A stretch of DNA of 64,000 nt, from positions 609,306 to 673,305 of the forward strand of contig NZ_JARIXP010000001.1 of NCBI RefSeq assembly GCF_029269265.1, read 5' to 3'. The notes under the pieces are model-generated. The model did not search any database and was not told where the DNA came from. It saw only the letters and a program-made list of their open reading frames with translations. Below are positions 1 through 8,443 of the stretch, in pieces (position 1 is the stretch's first letter; each line of letters starts with the position of its first letter). The stretch comes from Rheinheimera sp. 1928-s (GTDB lineage: Bacteria > Pseudomonadota > Gammaproteobacteria > Enterobacterales > Alteromonadaceae). The translations under genes and the position numbers were made by a program.

Positions 1-1
1 T

Positions 2-226
2 GAAGTCAAAGATCTGAAGATCAGTAACTTCAGAGTGAAAAAAGCCCAGCGTGCTTTTGAAATTCGTGGCTTACCCCGTGCTGGTATCAGCGGTATTCAG
101 ATGACGGATGTTAGCTTTGAGCAAGCAAGCTTAGGTGTATTAGAACATAGCAGTGATTTTAAACTGGAAAACGTCAGTCTGAATGGTAAAGCACTCACTG
201 CTGCTCTGTTAAAGCAGAGCAGCTAG
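2..226 (+). CDS. Glycoside hydrolase family 28 (polygalacturonase-like), 3' end only
   Basis: Only the last 74 codons are inside the window; the reading frame is open from base 2 and ends with TAG. The visible part repeats short beta-strand rungs (for example DLKISNFRV, then GISGIQMTDVSF, then FKLENVSLNG), which is typical of the C-terminal coils of a right-handed beta-helix pectinase of family GH28. The match is to the fold and to the pectin context; no catalytic residues are visible here. It is followed 54 bases later by uxaA on the same strand and probably belongs to the same operon, supplying galacturonate from pectin. Another beta-helix pectinolytic enzyme, such as a pectin esterase or lyase, cannot be excluded. 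Confidence 0.6.
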   Translation, partial: EVKDLKISNFRVKKAQRAFEIRGLPRAGISGIQMTDVSFEQASLGVLEHSSDFKLENVSLNGKALTAALLKQSS

Positions 227-280
227 TGTTTTTTTAAATTCAATTTGCCACCGATAGACAAGCTATTTAGCAGGTTAAAC

Positions 281-1828
281 ATGACAGAACAAACAAAAGG
301 TTGTAGCCCACATATTGCCGACCCCGCGGCTATTCAGCTGAGCCTGTTACAGGTGCATCCACGCGATAATGTGTTGGTGGTGTTGCAGCCTTTGGCTTCA
401 GGCCAATCTTTAATTGAACCCTGGCACGAAGTACAGGCAAAAGAAGATATTCAGCCTGGTCATAAAGTGGCATTGAAGTTGATTAAAAAAGGCGAAGCTG
501 TGATCAAATATGGTTACGCCATAGGAGTCGCTCAAGAAGATATTCCCTCTGGCAGTTGGGTGCATTCACATAATCTGAAAACCTTATTGTCCGACCAAAT
601 TGACTACCAGTATCAGGGCTGCAACGCTGAAGATTTAGCTTTCCCAGCCGAATTGCCAACGCATTTTATGGGCTATCGTCGCGCCAATGGCAGAGTGGGG
701 ACCCGCAACGAACTGTGGATCTTAAATACTGTGGGTTGTGTCAATCGGGCTGCAATGAAAATTGCCGAAAAAGCCAATCAACAGTTCTCCGGTTTAACGG
801 ACGGTGTCTTTGCTTATACCCATCCTTTTGGTTGCTCTCAGTTGGGTGACGATTTAAACCATACCCGCGCCGTATTGGCTGGGCTGATGCAAAACCCCAA
901 TGCCGGTGCTGTGCTGGTGCTGGGTTTAGGCTGCGAAAACAATCAACTGGCGGCTCTACTTAAAGCCTGCCCTGAGTTGGATCAAAGCCGTTTACGTTCT
1001 TTCAATGCTCAGCAAGTGGAAGATGAATTAGAGCAAGGCCTGGAAGCCGCAGCAGAACTTATTCAACTGATGCAACAGGACCAACGCACTGCCTGTCCTG
1101 TGTCCGATTTAGTGGTTGGTATGAAATGTGGTGGCTCAGATGGTTTAAGTGGGTTAACTGCTAATCCGCTGGTGGGCCGTATTGCCGATTTAGTTTGCGC
1201 TGCTGGTGGCAAAGTGGTGCTGACTGAAACCCCTGAAATGTTTGGTGCCGAACAAGTGCTGATGAGCCGTGCTGTCAACGAGGCGGTGTTTTCCGACATA
1301 GTCAGCTTGGTGAACGACTTTAAACAGTACTTTATCGACAACAAACAGCCTGTGTACGAAAACCCAAGCCCGGGCAATAAAGCCGGTGGTTTAACCACGC
1401 TGGAAGAGAAATCCTTAGGTGCCATTCAAAAAGGCGGTTCAGCCAAAGTGACACAAGTGATCCCTTATGGCGCTTTAGTGCAGCAACACGGCTTAACTTT
1501 ACTGCAAGGCCCAGGCAATGATGCGGTGTCGTCCACTGCTTTAGCAGCCAGCGGCGCGACAATGCTTTTGTTTACCACAGGCCGTGGCACACCGCTGGGG
1601 TTTCCTGTGCCTACAGTAAAAATTTCGTCCAACAGCGATTTAGCCAAACGTAAACCTCAGTGGATAGATTTTGATGCCGGCGCTTTGTTGCAACAAGGCC
1701 AGAATGCGCAGGATTTCTCTTACCAGTTTTTCCGCTACCTGATCGATATAGCTTCAGGTAAGCCCACGCAAAATGAATTATCAGACAACAAAGAAATTGC
1801 CATTTGGAAAAATGGCGTGACCCTGTAA
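281..1828 (+). CDS. uxaA: Altronate dehydratase UxaA
   Basis: A 515-residue enzyme that dehydrates D-altronate to 2-keto-3-deoxygluconate (KDG). The N-terminal SAF-like part (about residues 20-95) includes the GHKVALKLI and GEAVIKYGYAIG stretches. The large C-terminal domain carries the family motifs YRRANGRVGTRNELWI, GCSQLGDD, GLGCENNQ, CGGSDGLSG and TETPEMFGAEQ, and it ends in KNGVTL like the E. coli protein. An in-frame TTG at 245 would add 12 residues, but the ATG at 281 gives the normal family N-terminus. It is second in the hexuronate operon, 9 bases before uxaC. Its presence implies a galacturonate-tagaturonate-altronate route, although the reductase gene downstream looks like UxuB and not UxaB. 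Confidence 0.95.
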   Translation: MTEQTKGCSPHIADPAAIQLSLLQVHPRDNVLVVLQPLASGQSLIEPWHEVQAKEDIQPGHKVALKLIKKGEAVIKYGYAIGVAQEDIPSGSWVHSHNLKTLLSDQIDYQYQGCNAEDLAFPAELPTHFMGYRRANGRVGTRNELWILNTVGCVNRAAMKIAEKANQQFSGLTDGVFAYTHPFGCSQLGDDLNHTRAVLAGLMQNPNAGAVLVLGLGCENNQLAALLKACPELDQSRLRSFNAQQVEDELEQGLEAAAELIQLMQQDQRTACPVSDLVVGMKCGGSDGLSGLTANPLVGRIADLVCAAGGKVVLTETPEMFGAEQVLMSRAVNEAVFSDIVSLVNDFKQYFIDNKQPVYENPSPGNKAGGLTTLEEKSLGAIQKGGSAKVTQVIPYGALVQQHGLTLLQGPGNDAVSSTALAASGATMLLFTTGRGTPLGFPVPTVKISSNSDLAKRKPQWIDFDAGALLQQGQNAQDFSYQFFRYLIDIASGKPTQNELSDNKEIAIWKNGVTL

Positions 1829-1837
1829 GGAATTTAT

Positions 1838-3262
1838 ATGGCCAACTTTAAACCTTTAGTACTTGATCAAGACAGATTATTTCCGGCCGATCCAACAGTT
1901 CGCGCCATAGCCCGACGTTTGTATGCCGGCATTAAAGACTTGCCTATTGTCAGTCCGCATGGTCATACAGACCCAAGCTGGTTTGCCAGCAATGCCAATT
2001 TTGACAATGCCACCAGCTTACTGCTGCTGCCGGATCATTATGTGTTTCGCATGCTGTACAGTCAGGGGATTTCGCTGGAATCTTTGGGGATCCGCACTAA
2101 AGACGGCACGCCGGTTGAAACGGATTACCGCAAAATTTTCCACACTTTTGCCAAAAATTATCATTTATTCCGTGGCACACCTTCACGCATTTGGCTCGAC
2201 AGCGTATTCCATGACGTCTTTGGTTTGGAGCACGCATTAAACAGCGATACCGCCGATTTGTATTACGACAGTATTAACGAGCAGTTGGTCAAACCTGAAT
2301 TTAAGCCCCGTGCTTTGCTGGACAAATTTAATATCGAACTGATTGCCACTACCGAAGGCGCAGTCAATTCGTTAAAACACCATGCCGCCTTAAAAGGCAC
2401 AGGTTATGAAAAACGGGTGATCACCACCTTCAGACCTGACGATGTGATAGACGCCGACCGTGCTGATTTTCTGAGTAATATCAAAAAACTGGCCGAACAA
2501 ACAGGTCAGGACACGCATAGCTGGCATGGTTATTTACAGGCGCTGCGTATTCGTCGACAGTTTTTCCGCGACCACGGCGCTACGGCGACAGATCACGGTC
2601 ATCCAACAGCCAAAACAGCCAATTTATCAGAGCATGAAGCAAGTGCTTTGTTTCAGCTGTGTTTATCAGGTACTGCCAGCAAAGAGCAAACCGAGTTGTT
2701 CCGTGGCCAGATGCTGACGGAAATGGCTGGTATGAGTAGTGAAGATGGCATGACGATGCAAATTCACCCTGGTGCGTTTCGTAACCATAACCCATCTATT
2801 TTTGAGCGTTTTGGTGCCGACAAAGGCGCCGATATTCCAAGCCCGACTGAATTTGTCAGCAACTTAAAGCCTCTGCTGGATAAATACGGTAACAATGCCG
2901 CTTTGAAAATTATTCTGTTCACCCTGGATGAAACTACTTATGCCCGTGAACTGGCGCCTTTGGCTGGCCATTATCCGGCGTTAAAACTGGGTCCTGCCTG
3001 GTGGTTCCATGACAGCCCTGAAGGTATGTTGCGTTTCAGGCATCAGGTCACTGAAACCGCTGGTTTTTACAACACTGTAGGCTTTAACGACGATACCCGT
3101 GCGTTTTTGTCTATTCCTGCCCGCCATGATGTGGCACGCCGCATTGATTGTCGCTTTTTAGCAGGTTTGGTGGCTGAGCATCGCTTAAACGAAGATGAAG
3201 CCCATGAACTGGCACAGCAGCTGACCTATCAGTTGGTAAAACAAGCTTATCAGCTGGATTAA
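1838..3262 (+). CDS. uxaC: Uronate isomerase UxaC
   Basis: A 474-residue uronate isomerase of the amidohydrolase superfamily. It converts D-galacturonate to D-tagaturonate and D-glucuronate to D-fructuronate. The N-terminal metal-binding motif SPHGHTDPSW (histidines 41 and 43) is present. So are the family stretches IWLDSVFHDVFGLE, IATTEGAVNSLKHH, MQIHPGAFRNHNP and LGPAWWFHDSPEGM, and the late GFNDDTRAFLSIPARHD containing a conserved aspartate. Full length compares well with the E. coli protein (about 470). A good AAGGAA ribosome site precedes the ATG. It is third in the operon, with 9-11 base gaps on both sides, consistent with co-translation with uxaA and the reductase. Confidence 0.96.
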   Translation: MANFKPLVLDQDRLFPADPTVRAIARRLYAGIKDLPIVSPHGHTDPSWFASNANFDNATSLLLLPDHYVFRMLYSQGISLESLGIRTKDGTPVETDYRKIFHTFAKNYHLFRGTPSRIWLDSVFHDVFGLEHALNSDTADLYYDSINEQLVKPEFKPRALLDKFNIELIATTEGAVNSLKHHAALKGTGYEKRVITTFRPDDVIDADRADFLSNIKKLAEQTGQDTHSWHGYLQALRIRRQFFRDHGATATDHGHPTAKTANLSEHEASALFQLCLSGTASKEQTELFRGQMLTEMAGMSSEDGMTMQIHPGAFRNHNPSIFERFGADKGADIPSPTEFVSNLKPLLDKYGNNAALKIILFTLDETTYARELAPLAGHYPALKLGPAWWFHDSPEGMLRFRHQVTETAGFYNTVGFNDDTRAFLSIPARHDVARRIDCRFLAGLVAEHRLNEDEAHELAQQLTYQLVKQAYQLD

Positions 3263-3273
3263 AAGGACAAAAA

Positions 3274-4773
3274 ATGAGCATCGATATTCCTCGTTTAGAG
3301 CCGGCTTTACTGGAACAGCTGCAAGGCAAATTGAAGCTGCCAGCTTATGACCCAGCGACTACTGGCATTGGCATAGTGCATATTGGCCCTGGCGCTTTTT
3401 TTCGCGCGCATCAGGCCTGGTACACAGACCTCGCGCTGAAATATGGCGGTGACTGGGGCATTTCTGTAGTGTCGATGCGATCGAACGATTTAGCCAAAGC
3501 TCTAACACCACAGCAGGGTTTATACAGTCTGGTATTACTGGATAAGACAACCGAATATCAGCTGGTAGGGTCTATTCGTGAGCTGCTGGTTGCGGCTGAG
3601 CAGTACGAGCAGGTGTTGCAGCGTTTAGCTGCGCGAACCAGCTGTTATGTGACTTTAACCATCACAGAAAAAGGTTACTGTTTAAATACCTTGGGTGAGC
3701 TGGATTTAACTCATGCCGATATTCAGCATGATTTAGAAACTAACGTCAAAGCCCGCTCTGCTATAGGTTTATTAGTGCAGGCGTTGGCTTTGCGATTCGC
3801 TGCCAATGTACCTCCTTTTGTCGTGCTGAGCTGCGATAATCTGACTGACAATGGCCATAAATTACGTAATGCGCTGCTGACTTTTGCCCGGCAAAAACAA
3901 CCTGCTTTGGCCAACTGGCTGGAACAGCAACTGTTATGCCCTTGCACTATGGTCGACAGCATAACCCCTGCCACAGATGAAGAATTGCCAAAACAGCTGG
4001 CAGCAGAACTGGGGTATCAGGACAACTGGCCTATTAAACGCGAAAAATTTTGTCAGTGGGTGATTGAAGATATTCTGCCGGCCCACAGACCGGCCTGGCA
4101 TCAGGTGGGTGTGACTTACACTCAGGACGTCAAAGCTTTTGAAAAAGCCAAACTGCGGTTACTCAACGCACCCCATTCGGCTTTGGCTTATTTAGGCTCT
4201 TTATGTGGTTTGGAAACTGTGTTTGATGCGATGCAGCAAACACAGCTGCGCAATTTTGTGCAAAAGCTGGCACAAGATGAAATTATTGGCTCTTTTCATG
4301 CACCGGCCGAATTAAACCCGGCAGAGTACAGTGGCGATATTTTCCAGCGTTTTGACAACCCGGCCATCCGGCATTTGTTGGCTCAAATTGCCTGGGATGG
4401 TTCACAAAAATTGCCGATGCGGGTATTTCCGATCATTTTGGATAACTTAGCCAGCGGCCGCTCTATTCGCTTATTAAGTCTGGTGGTGGCCAGTTGGATG
4501 CTGTTTATCCGGCTGCGTTATCAGCAACAACCTGATACGGCTTTGGTTGATCCGTTAGCCATAAGCTTATTGGATTGCGCTGCAGCTTGTACTGGTGATG
4601 CACAAACTGACACCACATTATTTTTAGCTCTGGGTCAGGTATTTCCCGCGGCCTTGCAGCAGTCAGATGCTTTTAAAGCTGAATTAACTACTGCTTACCA
4701 GCAGCTTTGCCCCTTACTTTTATTACTCAAAGGCACTGACGTTGCCGCTTTTTTACAGGACCTCGTTGAATGA
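3274..4773 (+). CDS. uxuB: Fructuronate/tagaturonate reductase, UxuB type (mannitol dehydrogenase family)
   Basis: A 499-residue NAD-dependent polyol/hexuronate dehydrogenase. The N-terminus shows GIGIVHIGPGAFFRAHQAWYT, the nucleotide-binding entry of the mannitol dehydrogenase/UxuB family. Later family blocks include VTITEKGYC-like LTITEKGYC, SCDNLTDNGH, PCTMVDSITPATDEE, KLRLLNAPHSALAYLG and AWDGSQKLPMR, with the catalytic lysine expected in the KLRLLN region. These features match UxuB (fructuronate to mannonate) better than UxaB (tagaturonate to altronate). In this operon uxaA needs altronate, and no uxuA is visible, so either this enzyme acts on tagaturonate or the partner genes lie outside the window. 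It overlaps eda by 4 bases (ATGA). Confidence 0.85.
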   Translation: MSIDIPRLEPALLEQLQGKLKLPAYDPATTGIGIVHIGPGAFFRAHQAWYTDLALKYGGDWGISVVSMRSNDLAKALTPQQGLYSLVLLDKTTEYQLVGSIRELLVAAEQYEQVLQRLAARTSCYVTLTITEKGYCLNTLGELDLTHADIQHDLETNVKARSAIGLLVQALALRFAANVPPFVVLSCDNLTDNGHKLRNALLTFARQKQPALANWLEQQLLCPCTMVDSITPATDEELPKQLAAELGYQDNWPIKREKFCQWVIEDILPAHRPAWHQVGVTYTQDVKAFEKAKLRLLNAPHSALAYLGSLCGLETVFDAMQQTQLRNFVQKLAQDEIIGSFHAPAELNPAEYSGDIFQRFDNPAIRHLLAQIAWDGSQKLPMRVFPIILDNLASGRSIRLLSLVVASWMLFIRLRYQQQPDTALVDPLAISLLDCAAACTGDAQTDTTLFLALGQVFPAALQQSDAFKAELTTAYQQLCPLLLLLKGTDVAAFLQDLVE

Positions 4774-5426
4774 CCTCTTTATCTTCCTTACTCAAAGGTG
4801 GCTTGTTGTTACCTATCATTCAGGCCGATCAACCAGCCCAGGCTGTTGCAGTTGCCAAAGCGATGCAACAAGGTGGAGTCACAGCTGTGGAAGTGGTATT
4901 GCGCACAGCTGCAGCATTGGATTGCATCAGCGCTATTCGTGCTGAAGTACCAGAGCTTTTAACTGGGGCCGGTACTATTTTGTCGGCCAAAGATGCCACG
5001 AATGCCAAAGCTGCGGGCGCGCAGTTTTTGGTCAGTCCAGCCAGTACGCCTGATTTGCTCAAAGCTATGATCAATACCGAACTAGCCATAGCGCCAGGTG
5101 TGGCTACGCCTTCTGAAATGGCGATGGCGCTGGAATTAGGTTTAACAGAATTAAAATTTTTCCCGGCGCATTTAGCTGGCGGCATAGAAATGCTGAAAGC
5201 TTTGTCTGGTATTTTTCAACAGGTTAAATTTTGCCCTACAGGTGGTGTGCAGCTGAATAATCTGGCAGAGTTTTTGACTCTACCTAATGTGTTTGTTGCT
5301 GGTGGTTCCTGGTTGTCACCTAAAGATTTGGTACAACAACAAAACTGGGCTGCCATTACTGAATTGACCCGTCAGTCTGTGACTGTGGCAGAGCAAAGCC
5401 GTGTTCGGCATAGCTGCGTTGCCTGA
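4770..5426 (+). CDS. eda: KDPG/KHG aldolase Eda
   Basis: A 218-residue class I aldolase that splits 2-keto-3-deoxy-6-phosphogluconate into pyruvate and glyceraldehyde-3-phosphate. Key blocks are GGVTAVEVVLRT (general-base glutamate), LTGAGTIL, GAQFLVSPA, IAPGVATPSE, LGLTELKFFPA with the Schiff-base lysine, and FCPTGGV plus GGSW for the phosphate site. Its start overlaps the end of the reductase gene by four bases, implying translational coupling. It is followed 22 bases later by kdgK. The order eda-kdgK reverses the metabolic order but completes the Entner-Doudoroff end of the hexuronate pathway. The identification is secure; the split between 6-phosphogluconate- and hexuronate-derived substrate is inferred from the operon. 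Confidence 0.95.
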   Translation: MTSLSSLLKGGLLLPIIQADQPAQAVAVAKAMQQGGVTAVEVVLRTAAALDCISAIRAEVPELLTGAGTILSAKDATNAKAAGAQFLVSPASTPDLLKAMINTELAIAPGVATPSEMAMALELGLTELKFFPAHLAGGIEMLKALSGIFQQVKFCPTGGVQLNNLAEFLTLPNVFVAGGSWLSPKDLVQQQNWAAITELTRQSVTVAEQSRVRHSCVA

Positions 5427-5448
5427 GGCAAAACTTAAGGATTGATCC

Positions 5449-6399
5449 ATGAAACAAGTGATAATTTTTGGCGAATGTATGGTCGAGTTATTCCAGCTCG
5501 TGGATAACGTTTACCATCAGGCGTTTGCCGGAGATGTTTACAACACTGCGGTGTACTGCAAACGCAGCGCACCACAGCAGCTGAACCTGAAGTTTTTATC
5601 CGCAGTGGGCACTGATTTAGTTAGTGACAAACTGATAGCCCAACTGGAGCAGGAAAAACTCGATAGCTCCTTGGTGTTGCGCAGCAAAACAGCCCGCCCT
5701 GGCTTGTATATGATCAATACCGACTGTTTTGGCGAACGTAGTTTTGTCTATTGGCGTGACAGCTCAGCGGCCAAACAAAGCCTGGCCTTGTTTCGTCAGC
5801 AGGGCTCAGTGGCGCAATTATTACCTGCAGATGTATTTTATTTTTCTGGTATTAGTCTGGCGATTTTATCGCTGGATGATCGCAGCTATCTGTTTGCGCT
5901 GATCAAAGAGTTAAAAGCTCAGGGCGTACAAATCGTATTTGATCCAAATTACAGGCCCGCACTCTGGCCTGATGCCGAAATTTGCCGTGCTAATTTTGAT
6001 CAGGCTTATGCGTTGTCAGATATAGCTTTGCCAGGGCTGGATGACCATAAAGTGCTGTACGGCAGTACCTCTGCCGCCGATGTATTGGCGCAACTACAGA
6101 AGCTGGGTGTGAAAGAAATTATCGTCAAAAATGGCCCGGCAGGTGTGTTGGGTTATAGCGATGGCAAGAGTTTCCAGAGCCCTGCAGTGCCTGTTAAAAA
6201 AGTGATAGACACCACAGCCGCAGGAGATTCCTTTAATGGCGGTTATTTGTCAGGTCGTCTGAATGGCTTGTCGCCTTTAGCCTCTTGCCAGTATGCCGCT
6301 GCTTTGGCCAGCTTTGTGGTAGAACACACCGGAGCTATTGTGACCAAAGAGCAATTCCGTAGTTTTTCCGGTCGTTTTAATTTGAGTACATTTAGCTAA
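5449..6399 (+). CDS. kdgK: 2-keto-3-deoxygluconate kinase KdgK
   Basis: A 316-residue PfkB-family sugar kinase that phosphorylates KDG to KDPG with ATP. The N-terminal FGECMVELF and FAGDVYNTAVYCKR blocks replace the usual GGNxxN pattern and are characteristic of KdgK. The C-terminal signature DTTAAGDSFNGGYL contains the anion-hole glycines and the catalytic aspartate. The middle part holds FDPNYRPALW and the PLDDH-like GLDDHKVL block. It sits between eda and the gapN-like gene with short spacers (22 and 13 bases), so it is part of the same transcript. Assignment as KdgK instead of another ribokinase-like kinase rests on both the FGECMVE start and the surrounding hexuronate genes. Confidence 0.93.
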   Translation: MKQVIIFGECMVELFQLVDNVYHQAFAGDVYNTAVYCKRSAPQQLNLKFLSAVGTDLVSDKLIAQLEQEKLDSSLVLRSKTARPGLYMINTDCFGERSFVYWRDSSAAKQSLALFRQQGSVAQLLPADVFYFSGISLAILSLDDRSYLFALIKELKAQGVQIVFDPNYRPALWPDAEICRANFDQAYALSDIALPGLDDHKVLYGSTSAADVLAQLQKLGVKEIIVKNGPAGVLGYSDGKSFQSPAVPVKKVIDTTAAGDSFNGGYLSGRLNGLSPLASCQYAAALASFVVEHTGAIVTKEQFRSFSGRFNLSTFS

Positions 6400-6412
6400 A
6401 AGGAAATTTGTC

Positions 6413-8035
6413 ATGTCTGCTGATCTGTCTTTGTATTTTCCAACGCCTGCTGAGATCCCAAGCCAATGGCAACTCACAGGTCCGATAGAGCAGCGTGACT
6501 ATTTACTCAATGGCACCCTCTGCCAGTGGCAGGGAGATTTAGCTCCTGTCTACAGCCCGGTCGCGCTTCGCAACAGTGCAGGTGAACTGACACCCACTTT
6601 ATTAGGCGCAACGCCTTTAATGGATGAAGCAGCCGCCAAAGCTGCATTAGACGCTGCGTTAAAAGCTTATGATTTAGGCCGTGGCGTCTGGCCTTCGATG
6701 GCCGTGATGGAACGTGTAGTGGCGGTGGAGAAATTCCTTGCCGCTATGCTTTTGCAACGCGACGCAGTGATCCGTTTATTAATGTGGGAAATTGGTAAAC
6801 CTTTGCCGGATGCAGCCAAAGAGTTTGACCGCACCTGCGATTATATCCGCGATACGATACAGGCTTTAAAACAGCAAGACCGCAGTGCCAGTCACTTTGT
6901 GATAGAGCAGGGCACTTTAGGCAAAATACGCCGGGTTGCTGTGGGTGTGGCGCTTTGTATGGGGCCTTTTAACTACCCGCTGAATGAAACCTTTACCACT
7001 CTGATCCCGGCTTTGATCATGGGCAACACTGTTATTTTTAAACCTGCTAAATACGGTGTGTTGTTAATCCAGCCGCTGTTAAAAGCTTTTGCAGAGTCTT
7101 TTCCGCCCGGTGTTATTAACGTGATTTACGGCCGTGGTCGGGAAACTGTGGGTGCTTTAATGGAAAGTGGCAGTGTCGACTTATTTGCTTTTATCGGCAC
7201 CAATAAAGGCGCCAGTGATTTAAAAAAACTGCACCCACGACCACATCGCCTGCGTGCAGTACTTGGATTAGATGCCAAAAACCCGGCCATAGTACTGCCG
7301 GGCGCTGATTTAAATTTAACTATCAAAGAAGCTGTAGCTGGTGCTTTGTCCTTTAATGGCCAGCGCTGCACTGCGTTAAAGATCTTTTTTGTGCAGCGTT
7401 CAATTGCAGACGCTTTTGTCCAGCAATTGTCGGACGCCATCAGTGCCTTGCAGCTGGGGTTACCCTGGACCGACAAAGTGCAGATTACGCCTTTGCCTGA
7501 ACCTGGCAAAGTCGACTTTTTACAAGGCTTAATAGCGGATGCTATAGAGCATGGTGCACAGGTGATTAACCCTGAAGGTGGCCAAAGCGCAGGCTCGTTA
7601 ATGCGTCCTGCTTTGCTATATCCGGTCAACAGCCAGATGAGGTTGTATCAGGAAGAGCAGTTTGGACCTTTAGTGCCGGTAGTGCCTTATGACGATATCA
7701 GTGAAGTGATCCATTATGTGATTCATTCTGATTTTGGCCAGCAGCTGAGTATCTTTGGTCAGGACGCGCAACAAATAGGTGAGTTGGTGGATCTATTTGC
7801 CAATCAGGTGGGCCGTATCAATATCAACAGCCAATGCCAGCGCAGCCCGGATAGTTTCCCTTTTACCGGCCGGAAAAACTCAGCCGAAGGCACTTTGTCG
7901 GTGGAAGATGCCTTACTGCAATTTTCTATTCCCACCTTAGTGGCTTGTAAATACAATACTGAACAAATAGCGCTGATGAAAGAGATGATCAAACAAGGTT
8001 CATCACAGTTTTTAGCCACAGATTTTCTGTTTTAA
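6413..8035 (+). CDS. gapN: NADP-dependent glyceraldehyde-3-phosphate dehydrogenase (GapN-like aldehyde dehydrogenase)
   Basis: A 540-residue aldehyde dehydrogenase. The catalytic cysteine lies in FNGQRCTALK, the wording typical of non-phosphorylating GapN enzymes. The general-base glutamate is not in a textbook ELGG context; the corresponding stretch reads LGLDAKNPAIVLPGADL. Other blocks are GPFNYPLNETFTTLIPALIMGNTVIFKPAK for cofactor binding (shown here only as a family feature), and RININSQCQRSPDSFPFTGRKNSAEGT near the C-terminus. In the operon it follows eda and kdgK, so glyceraldehyde-3-phosphate released from KDPG is the likely substrate, giving 3-phosphoglycerate and NADPH without ATP. 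Related succinate-semialdehyde or alpha-ketoglutarate-semialdehyde dehydrogenases are the main alternative. Confidence 0.82.
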   Translation: MSADLSLYFPTPAEIPSQWQLTGPIEQRDYLLNGTLCQWQGDLAPVYSPVALRNSAGELTPTLLGATPLMDEAAAKAALDAALKAYDLGRGVWPSMAVMERVVAVEKFLAAMLLQRDAVIRLLMWEIGKPLPDAAKEFDRTCDYIRDTIQALKQQDRSASHFVIEQGTLGKIRRVAVGVALCMGPFNYPLNETFTTLIPALIMGNTVIFKPAKYGVLLIQPLLKAFAESFPPGVINVIYGRGRETVGALMESGSVDLFAFIGTNKGASDLKKLHPRPHRLRAVLGLDAKNPAIVLPGADLNLTIKEAVAGALSFNGQRCTALKIFFVQRSIADAFVQQLSDAISALQLGLPWTDKVQITPLPEPGKVDFLQGLIADAIEHGAQVINPEGGQSAGSLMRPALLYPVNSQMRLYQEEQFGPLVPVVPYDDISEVIHYVIHSDFGQQLSIFGQDAQQIGELVDLFANQVGRININSQCQRSPDSFPFTGRKNSAEGTLSVEDALLQFSIPTLVACKYNTEQIALMKEMIKQGSSQFLATDFLF

Positions 8036-8052
8036 TAGAGTGGAAAAATACG

Positions 8053-8442
8053 ATGAGATTTGAGCATGTGGCGCTAAATGTCGCCGAACCTAAAGCCATG
8101 GCTGCCTGGTATTGCCAGCATCTGGGGCTGAGAGTCCGGCGTGCTTTAGCTGATGACGCTCAGACACACTTTCTGGTCGATGATAGCGATCAGATGATGC
8201 TGGAGATTTATTGCAATCCAGCTGATCAGGTGCCGGATTATGCAAAGATGCATCCCTTGTTATTGCATCTGGCGTTGGTCAGCACCGATCCTTATGCCGA
8301 TAGCCGCAGGCTGCAACAGGCAGGCGCGCAACAAGTCGATGAAGTGAATTTAGCTGATGGCTCTTTGCTTCTGATGTTACGTGATCCTTGGGGATTGGCA
8401 CTTCAGCTGTGCAGACGTGGTGCAACTCTGAATCAGACTTAA
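8053..8442 (+). CDS. VOC-family (glyoxalase/bleomycin resistance fold) protein
   Basis: A 129-residue single-module vicinal-oxygen-chelate protein. It starts RFEHVALNVAEPKAMAAWYCQHLGL, the usual first beta-alpha-beta unit with a metal-ligand histidine at position 5. It continues with MLEIY (ligand glutamate), HLALVS (second histidine) and DPWGLALQL at the end of the second unit. The substrate is unknown. It is inserted between the gapN-like gene and the pectate lyase gene with 17 and 1 base spacers, so it is probably co-transcribed with the hexuronate genes. A role in handling a reactive sugar-derived carbonyl would fit but is inference only. Confidence 0.8.
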   Translation: MRFEHVALNVAEPKAMAAWYCQHLGLRVRRALADDAQTHFLVDDSDQMMLEIYCNPADQVPDYAKMHPLLLHLALVSTDPYADSRRLQQAGAQQVDEVNLADGSLLLMLRDPWGLALQLCRRGATLNQT

Positions 8443-8443
8443 G

